A stretch of 11,208 bases of DNA from assembly GCA_945957495.1 (NCBI GenBank), contig CAMFLG010000056.1, forward strand, positions 1 to 11,208, written 5' to 3'. The DNA comes from an uncultured Pseudorhodobacter sp. GTDB lineage: Bacteria; Pseudomonadota; Alphaproteobacteria; Rhodobacterales; Rhodobacteraceae. Below are positions 7,101 through 11,208 of the stretch, piece by piece. Numbering within the stretch: the first letter of the stretch is position 1; every line of letters begins with the position of its first letter. The translations under genes and the position numbers were made by a program. The notes under the pieces were generated by a model that was not told the DNA's origin, searched no databases, and worked only from the letters and a program-made list of their open reading frames with translations.

Positions 7101-10100
7101 GGAAATCACCCCGGAGATCGTCGAAGCGCCAGAGTTCAGCGTCAGAACCGAACCTGATGACAGCGCAATCGTGCCGCCGTTGAAGATGTTGGCGATGCTT
7201 TCATCGCCACCCGCCGTCAGGGCAAAGGCGCCGTCATTGCGGATGCTGGCGGCGGTGGTGAACGCCCCACCGTCCGAAGTAAGCGTGCCCGTCGGATCAA
7301 TGGTGAAGCTGGTGCCAGAGATGCCGCCCGCCCCGGTCAGCGCAAGGGTGCCGCCCGTGACGGTGGTGCCACCGGTAAAGCTGTTCGCCCCGGTCAGGGT
7401 CAAGGTGCCGGTGCCGATCTTTTGCAGATAGCCGGTGCCAGAGATCACGCCGCCAAAGCTGGTCGAGGTATTGGCCGATCCGGCGACCACCCCGGCGGGG
7501 CCGGTGGTGACGATGCTGCCCGCCGTGCCCGACAGGGCGCCTGCGGTCAGATCGGCCTTCACGTTGGTGATGCCGCCGTTGGCGACAAGGCTGCCCACGG
7601 TTTCCGCCGTGTTCACGTTCACCGTGCCGCCCGAAACGGTCAGCGCCGCCGCATTCGACAGGTTGGACCCTGCGTTCAGGTTCAGCGTTCCGGCGGAAAC
7701 CGAGGTTGCCCCCGAAACGATGCCGGTGTTGGTAAAGGTGCCGGTCGAATTCTGCGCCAGCGACGCCAGCGTGCCAGAGTTCGAACCGCCGCCCGCGCCG
7801 GTGTTGGTCAATGCCCCCGCCGACCCGGTGTTGGTGAAGGTGCCGGTGTTGCCGACCGCCCCCATCGTCAGGTTGTTGGTGGTGGTGCCCGCGTTGGTGA
7901 CGCCCGCCATGGTGCCGTTGTTCACCAGCGTGCCCGCCGCAGCCACGGTCGTTGCCGTCTGTACGTCGCCCGTGGCGCCGACCTTGAAGGTGCCGCCGCT
8001 GATGTTCAGCGTGCCCGTCCCGTCAATGGTGCCATCGGTGCCATTGACCGCGCCGGGGTTCAGCAGGTTGAACGCGCCCGAAACATTCAGCGTGGTGCCC
8101 GCGCCCGTCAGGGTGATGGTGCCGGTTGCATTGCCGGTTGCCGCGACGTTGATGACAGTCCCAACGGTTTCCGATCCGGTGAAGGTGACTTGGCCGTCCG
8201 CTGCCAGCACGGCGCTGGAATCAAGGATCGCGCCGCCGTCGGTAGAGAAGGTGTTGCCAGCGGTGGAACCCAAGCCCTGTGCGCCCGTGGTGCCAGTCCC
8301 GGTCAGCGCAACCTCGCTGCCCGTCCCGGTAGACCCCAGAACGCCGATAAAGCCCGATCCGTCGCCGGTCAGATCCAGCTTGCCGCTGCCATCGTTCAGT
8401 ACCGTGCCGCTGCCCGTCATCGCACCATTGAAGGTGGTCGAGCTGGCCCCGGCGATCGTCAGTTCGTTTGTGCCCACCGAAAGGGTGGCCCCATTCAGCG
8501 CCGCCCCGACCGCGTTCGCCAGCGAGGCGATCGTTTCATCGGCCTTCAGGTTCAGCGTGCCGCCATCGTCCACGATCACATCAACGCTGTCGTCAATCGC
8601 CGTACCGCCGTCAACCGAAAGCGTGCCGTCCGAGATGGTCAGATCGCCGGTGAAGGTGTTGGTGCCAGACAGCGTCAACTCACCCGCACCGATCTTTTCC
8701 AACGGGCGCGCGCCGCCGGTTTCGTCAATCACGCCGGATTGTTCCGCAGACCCCGTCAGCACCTGCAGTTGCGTGCTGTTGGAATTGAGCGTGATCGCAG
8801 TGGCGTTGGTAACGGTATCGGCATAGTCGATCACCGATCCGGTGGTGGTGATATGGCCGGTCGCCCCGCCCGCCGCACCATCCGATTGCAGGCTCAGCGT
8901 GCCATCGACGGTGATGCCGCCGGTGATCGTGTTGGTGCCCGACAGGGCCAGCGTGCCGCCGTTCACCAGGATCTCGCCCGATGTGTTGACGGTGCCCGAA
9001 ACCGTAGTGGTGCCGCTGCCCTCTTTGATCAGCGTGGTCAACGCCGTGCCAGTGACATCACCTGCATAAGTGGTACTCGTTCCATCCGACCCGAAGGTCA
9101 GCTGAGACGCGCCGTTCGCGACGGTCAGGGCAACGGTGCCGCCGGTGCCCGACAGGGCATCGACCGACACGATGGCGTTGTCGAGGTTCAGCGTGCCGCC
9201 GTTGACGGTCAGCGCGCCGTAATCCCGCGCCGTGCCGCCTGTGTCGACGTTCAGCGTGCCGCCGGTTTCGAGCGTGATGTCCGTGCTGCCCGACAGGGCC
9301 GACCCGGTGCCAGTCAGCGTCAGGCTGGCCGTGTTCAGACCCGAACTGGTGACGGTCAGGCCGCCGGTGAAGCTGTTGGTGCCGGTCAGCGTCACGTCCG
9401 ACGCCTCGGCAAGCGCCGTGCTGTCGGTCACGGTCAGGCCGGTGACGCCCGTGCCGTCCTGGATGGTGCCGCCAAAGGTCGAGGTGCCGGTCAGCACAAG
9501 GCTCGCCCCCCCCGCACCGCTGTTGGTGACGGTGCCGGTGCCAGACAGCGCGTGCACGGTAGTGTCGAACCCGCCGATGTCCAGCGTTGCCCCGGTTGCG
9601 ACCGAGGTGCCCGCGGTGAAGTCAAGCAGCGACGTGCCTGCACCTGCCGCGCCGATCCGCAAGGTGCCTGCATCGACGGCAACGGTCGAGTTGCTGTTCG
9701 CCCCGGTGCTGTTGTTTGCAACCACTGTCCCGGTTGCCCCGGTCTCGCCGATGGTCAGGGCGCCGCCGTTGGCCGTGTTCAGCGCGTTAATGGTCAGGGT
9801 GGTGCCCGTTGCTGCGGTGATCGTGCCGCCCGCCGCAACCGCAACCACGGTGCCGGTCAGCGTGCTGTCCGACAGCCCGGCCAGCTTGCCGCCGTCAAGG
9901 GTTGCCACATTGCTCAGGTCGCCGCCGTCCACCTCCAGCGTGCCGGTGATGGTGGTGGCCGCGCTGATCGTACCGGTGAGTGTGGTTGCCGTGGCCCCCT
10001 GCACCGTAGCGTCAGCCCCCGACAGGGTGCCGCTGATCGTGCCGCCGTTCAGCGTCGCGCTGGTGGTCGTCTCTACGAGGCCCCCCATGTCGCCACCCGA

Positions 10101-11208
10101 TTGGGTGAAGGTTGCCGCGTTGATCTCAACCGTGCCACCCGTGCTGCCGCCCGATTGGGTGAAGGCGCCAGACAGCGTCTGCACGCCCGAACCGTTGATC
10201 GTGCCGCCGGTCTGGGTGATGGAAGTGTAACTGTCACTGCCCGACGAGGTGAAGGTGCCGGTGCCCGAAACGTTCACTTGTGCGCCCGCCGCCAGCGCAT
10301 CGCTGTCAGTGGTCAGCGTGCCAGACGAGACGTTCACGGCGGTCGAGGCAAGCGCCCCCGCCCCCGTCACGTTCATGGCGCCACCGCTGACAGTGCTGGT
10401 GCCGGTATAGGCCAATGCCGTTGTCACGTTCGCCGTGCCGCCCGCCACCGTCAGCCCGCCTGCGCCGGTGATCGTGCCAGCAAGGGCAGAGGTGCCGCTG
10501 TTCAGGGTCAGGCTTGCGTTGAGGGTGGTCGCGCCGGTGTTGTCGAGTTCGGCAATGCTTTCAAGGCCATCAACCTGGAAATTCCCGGCGTTTGTAACCG
10601 CAGCACCCGTCACCAGCGATCCGCCAGCCACTTGCAGGGTTGCGCCTGCCGCCGTTTCCAGCGCCGTTGAATCCACGCTGCCGGTGATGTTCAACGTGCC
10701 CGCAGTTACGGTCGTCTTGCCGGTATAGGTGTTGTCCGCCGACAGCTCCAACGTGCCTGCGCCGATCTTCTCGATGGGGCGCGCGCCGCCGGTCTGGCTG
10801 ATGATGCCCGACTGCTCTGCCGAACCGGCCAGCACCTCCAGCTGAGTCGAGTTCGAGTTGACGATCAGCGCCGACCCTTCATTCACCCCGTTGGCATAGC
10901 TGACGACCGAGCCGTTGGTGGTGATCGTCCCGCCGATGGCGTCCGAATTGCCGATGGCCAGGGTACCGGAATTGACAACGACATTGCCTGCGACCGACCC
11001 GGTGATGCTTAGCGTGCCGCCGCCCACCCGAGCCTCGCCGACGAAGGTGTTCGCGCCGCTTAGAATCGTGGTGCCGCTTTGGACGATCACATTGCCCGTG
11101 CCGCCGATGACCCCCGAAATTTCGCTGCTGCCACTGTCGCCAAGCGTCAGGTCGGCGTCGTTCAGGTTGACAGTGCCCGAACCTTGCAAGTCAATCGACA
11201 CATCCCCG
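4158..11208 (-). CDS. Giant PATR-repeat autotransporter (type Va) adhesin-like protein, 5' end off the right edge
   Basis: At least 2,349 codons are open to the right edge, ending in LRLSF and a TGA stop. The protein is a self-exporting surface protein: a C-terminal beta-barrel in the outer membrane carries a long passenger to the outside. The passenger (about 5530-11208) is Gly/Thr/Ser/Ala/Val/Asn-rich, I see no Cys in it, and it is built of motifs like GTGTLTLTGANSFTGGTTV, the autotransporter-associated beta-strand repeat, which forms a beta-helix. An autochaperone-like segment and helical linker (about 5106-5530) precede the barrel (about 4161-5105). The signal peptide and true start are not in the window. 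The GTG at 11201 is not a credible start, because the frame stays open upstream in repeat-like sequence (GDVSIDLQGSGTV). Adhesion or autoaggregation is the usual role for this class; no protease or lipase motif is visible. The substrate or receptor is unknown. Confidence 0.93.
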   Translation of the reverse strand, partial: GDVSIDLQGSGTVNLNDADLTLGDSGSSEISGVIGGTGNVIVQSGTTILSGANTFVGEARVGGGTLSITGSVAGNVVVNSGTLAIGNSDAIGGTITTNGSVVSYANGVNEGSALIVNSNSTQLEVLAGSAEQSGIISQTGGARPIEKIGAGTLELSADNTYTGKTTVTAGTLNITGSVDSTALETAAGATLQVAGGSLVTGAAVTNAGNFQVDGLESIAELDNTGATTLNASLTLNSGTSALAGTITGAGGLTVAGGTANVTTALAYTGTSTVSGGAMNVTGAGALASTAVNVSSGTLTTDSDALAAGAQVNVSGTGTFTSSGSDSYTSITQTGGTINGSGVQTLSGAFTQSGGSTGGTVEINAATFTQSGGDMGGLVETTTSATLNGGTISGTLSGADATVQGATATTLTGTISAATTITGTLEVDGGDLSNVATLDGGKLAGLSDSTLTGTVVAVAAGGTITAATGTTLTINALNTANGGALTIGETGATGTVVANNSTGANSNSTVAVDAGTLRIGAAGAGTSLLDFTAGTSVATGATLDIGGFDTTVHALSGTGTVTNSGAGGASLVLTGTSTFGGTIQDGTGVTGLTVTDSTALAEASDVTLTGTNSFTGGLTVTSSGLNTASLTLTGTGSALSGSTDITLETGGTLNVDTGGTARDYGALTVNGGTLNLDNAIVSVDALSGTGGTVALTVANGASQLTFGSDGTSTTYAGDVTGTALTTLIKEGSGTTTVSGTVNTSGEILVNGGTLALSGTNTITGGITVDGTLSLQSDGAAGGATGHITTTGSVIDYADTVTNATAITLNSNSTQLQVLTGSAEQSGVIDETGGARPLEKIGAGELTLSGTNTFTGDLTISDGTLSVDGGTAIDDSVDVIVDDGGTLNLKADETIASLANAVGAALNGATLSVGTNELTIAGASSTTFNGAMTGSGTVLNDGSGKLDLTGDGSGFIGVLGSTGTGSEVALTGTGTTGAQGLGSTAGNTFSTDGGAILDSSAVLAADGQVTFTGSETVGTVINVAATGNATGTITLTGAGTTLNVSGAFNLLNPGAVNGTDGTIDGTGTLNISGGTFKVGATGDVQTATTVAAAGTLVNNGTMAGVTNAGTTTNNLTMGAVGNTGTFTNTGSAGALTNTGAGGGSNSGTLASLAQNSTGTFTNTGIVSGATSVSAGTLNLNAGSNLSNAAALTVSGGTVNVNTAETVGSLVANGGITNVKADLTAGALSGTAGSIVTTGPAGVVAGSANTSTSFGGVISGTGYLQKIGTGTLTLTGANSFTGGTTVTGGTLALTGAGGISGTSFTIDPTGTLTSDGGAFTTAASIRNDGAFALTAGGDESIANIFNGGTIALSSGSVLTLNSGASTISGVISGAGDLTVAGTSATTLSGTNTYTGTTTLTGGTLELQNGAAIADAGAVVVNAGTLTVTNAETIGSLAGSGGTVQMTANLITGGNNTSTSYAGVLAGAGTFEKTGSGEMTLTGASTANGSTTVSGGTLTVDGSIASSVVAVQNAATLKVDGASLADTAAVTLSNTAKLALSGSETIGSLAGADAGTTVDLAANTLTTGDAGNTSFGGAITGAGGLTKQGAGTMTLTNASNSFTGTAQVTAGTLAVTGAGKLATQSLVTSGSGGLSTDGGALSSTAAVVNNGSGGLTITGGNETVATVNGSGGIALASGTLTLLNGASNISGALSGSGKLTIGGGTVTLSGASSNTGEVAVNTGSLTLTGSVGGDVNVDNAATLAVNGGTVGGVTTNNGSANVAVNGGTFTGGLLNKGPGVIAASGAVVGNITNVNTASTVNVGAAGLSGNGANVFTNAGELNVTAGSISNFGTITNNSGGKIEVGSGRTLAATTINNLANAQVVLTSGTVAGAFTNFGRLTSSGSSTINGSYVNSGTTSMANGTTGDVLTISGAASGNGTYGMDINLTTGASDQIVGSGGISGTINLAFDVVPGTGGIVIAPITVATGVDASAAYTQTGLPVGGGIQYTLGRADSGDLQVVSDVNTGFTGMASTVALTQSMLNAVVNRPTSPLTGAIADDGPACSQGGYAQITAGNGTFGGTTHQVSGDFNTQMTMNFSGIQGGYDFGCYDGRYFNGWDGALGFMVGANTGNSKQGLYSDPIQRGLQTSNLTTNFDQAYGGLYLAGAKDRMSFDLQANYATNNFDLSETAVNGVSDAYLIGLDGKSFSTSTTALSGRFNYRLDVNAEKLISFIPTVGFNYFSNSGAIVQLNDTQSLEVAAYDTTVGFLGASLAQSKVNPNGTSALTYYVTGTYYQDMGGQRDAVFTSGGDTVDVGIDSIGSYGDISVGLSYLQLLANGPAGARQLNAGIWADTRFGENVSDSYSLTAQLRLSF
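4161..5105 (-). other. Autotransporter beta-barrel domain
   Basis: About the last 315 residues alternate polar and aromatic/hydrophobic residues, as in outer-membrane strands: GWDGALGFMVGANTG, QAYGGLYLAGAKDRMSFDL, TALSGRFNYRL, LTYYVTGTYYQD, SYGDISVGLSYLQLL. They end in SYSLTAQLRLSF with a terminal Phe, the usual recognition end for the BAM machinery. The length fits a 12-strand autotransporter barrel. Two Cys (in GPACSQGG and DFGCYDG) lie near the start of the domain, about 57 residues apart. Confidence 0.88.
5106..5530 (-). other. Autochaperone-like segment and helical linker before the barrel
   Basis: Reading toward the barrel there is TTGDVLTISGAASGNGTYGM, then LTTGASDQIVGSGGISGTI and a Val/Ile-rich stretch ending in QYTLGRADSGDLQVVSDV. 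This layout (GD-L-T-SG, then SDQ and a closing beta region) is common just ahead of autotransporter barrels and is thought to nucleate passenger folding. It is followed by MASTVALTQSMLNAVVNRP (about 5132-5190), a likely helix that runs through the barrel pore. Confidence 0.65.
6093..6380 (-). repeat. Superrepeat type 2, copy 3
   Basis: Contains LSTDGGALSSTAAVVNNGSG, GGNETVATVNGSGGIAL, LTLLNGASNISGALSGSG and LTIGG, then a PATR unit. The element order is the same as in copy 2. Confidence 0.7.
7051..7341 (-). repeat. Superrepeat type 2, copy 2
   Basis: Contains LTSDGGAFTTAASIRNDGAF, GGDESIANIFNGGTIAL, LTLNSGASTISGVISGAG and LTVAG, followed by a PATR unit. It is closest to copy 3, about 960 bases away. 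Confidence 0.7.
7705..7935 (-). repeat. Asn/Thr-rich repeat segment (NTG-type)
   Basis: Dense Asn/Thr/Gly sequence including NNGTMAGVTNAGTTTNNLT, TGTFTNTGSAGALTNTG and STGTFTNTG. A 23-base DNA repeat with one mismatch occurs at 7723-7745 and 7825-7847, 102 bases (34 codons) apart, encoding TGTFTNTG each time. It is PATR-free and probably a smoother beta-helix stretch with Asn ladders. Confidence 0.6.
8608..8875 (-). repeat. Long internal duplication, copy B
   Basis: Core NSNSTQLQVLTGSAEQSG followed by TGGARPLEKIGAG and a PATR unit (core 8676-8789). It pairs with copy A. The flanking element also repeats: GHITTTGSVIDYAD here against GTITTNGSVVSYAN in copy A. Confidence 0.85.
10096..10225 (-). 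repeat. Short tandem rungs with TQSGG/TQTGG
   Basis: Three TQ(S/T)GG motifs spaced 19 and 18 residues apart. Two of them share an exact 16-base DNA repeat (10096-10111 and 10150-10165, 54 bases apart). A spacing of 18-19 residues matches one turn of a parallel beta-helix, so these look like stacked equivalent rungs. Confidence 0.7.
10411..10680 (-). repeat. Superrepeat type 2, copy 1 (most diverged)
   Basis: About 90-100 residues containing LVTGAAVTNAGNFQVDG, LESIAELDNTG, LTLNSGTSALAGTITGAG and LTVAGG. It aligns in the same order with copies 2 and 3 nearer the barrel. Limits are approximate. Confidence 0.6.
10681..10948 (-). repeat. Long internal duplication, copy A
   Basis: About 90 residues with the core NSNSTQLEVLAGSAEQSG followed by TGGARPIEKIGAG and a PATR unit. 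The 38-residue core (10749-10862) matches copy B at 30 of 38 positions, counted by hand. The two copies sit in the same frame exactly 2,073 bases (691 codons) apart. Confidence 0.85.

Larger units (their letters stand above)
6030..11079 (-). repeat. Passenger array of about ten PATR motifs (autotransporter-associated beta-strand repeats)
   Basis: Ten units of about 28 residues follow the pattern GxGxLxLxGxNxYTGxTxVxxGTLxLxG. Approximate positions are 10999-11079, 10680-10763, 8938-9021, 8607-8690, 7332-7415, 6995-7080, 6714-6797, 6370-6455 and 6030-6115, with weaker ones near 10380-10440 and 9344-9400. Several share near-identical DNA such as gccggtgaagctgttg. Many are preceded by a second recurrent element of the form E-T/S-I/V-GSLAGSGG (ETIGSL, ETVGSL, ESIANI, ETVATV, ETIASL). 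PATR units are thought to aid passenger transport and folding and build the beta-helix. Unit borders are by eye. Confidence 0.8.

Noticed and set aside
5554..10230. Other long plus-strand frames (5554-6840, 7435-8826, 9232-10230), rich in Val/Pro/Ala
   Set aside because: Antisense mirrors of the PATR repeats. They have no ribosome binding site or recognisable fold, and the minus frame is clearly the real gene.
7422..10670. Plus-strand open frame of 1,082 codons opposite the autotransporter
   Set aside because: It is antisense to the repeat-coding frame. Gly/Thr/Ala/Val-rich GC codons rarely give stops in reverse, and the translation is Arg/Gly/Ala-rich with no domain.
6030..11079. CRISPR-like or satellite array reading of the repeated DNA
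   Set aside because: The repeats are diverged, in frame and coding, with spacing set by beta-helix turns. There are no uniform spacers.
11199..11201. GTG at 11201 as the autotransporter start
   Set aside because: The frame stays open upstream with repeat-like sequence, and no signal peptide follows. It is an internal Val codon of a truncated gene.

Overview
The window is GC-rich and every gene I can support lies on the minus strand, so reading from right to left follows transcription. The protein families point to a Gram-negative alphaproteobacterium: Imp-type T6SS proteins, a TssL carrying a C-terminal OmpA domain, and a very large autotransporter-associated (PATR) repeat adhesin with an alphaproteobacterial look. 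A Rhodobacterales member would fit, but that placement is inference from style and not from a marker gene.

Right part (about 4158-11208): one huge open frame, at least 2,349 codons. It is the C-terminal portion of a type V (autotransporter) surface protein and its 5' end lies beyond the right edge. The passenger is a Gly/Thr/Ser/Ala/Asn-rich beta-helix made of about ten PATR motifs, larger imperfect superrepeats and short rung-like repeats. After it come an autochaperone-like segment, a helical linker and a beta-barrel ending in Phe. A strong Rho-independent terminator (4098-4132) closes this unit.

Middle (3945-4097): a short non-coding spacer between that terminator and tssK. It probably holds the promoter of the next operon; only a weak sigma70-like candidate is visible.

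Left part (1-3944): tssK, tssL and tssM of a type VI secretion system, joined by two ATGA stop/start overlaps, so they are almost certainly co-transcribed and translationally coupled. TssK links baseplate to membrane complex, TssL and TssM form the envelope-spanning complex, and the TssL OmpA domain should anchor it to peptidoglycan. tssM runs off the left edge with about 289 codons visible. The TssL N-terminus carries two T-V-I-G-G motifs, the first at Thr14 with the chosen start, plus a third copy with Asn in place of Thr. This resembles the phospho-threonine/FHA switch described for Agrobacterium TssL.

I found no RNA genes, insertion sequences or CRISPR arrays. The longest gene-free stretch is about 213 bases. 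Nothing here is clearly an undescribed system. The most interesting signals are the repeated phospho-motif in TssL and the duplication history of the giant passenger.
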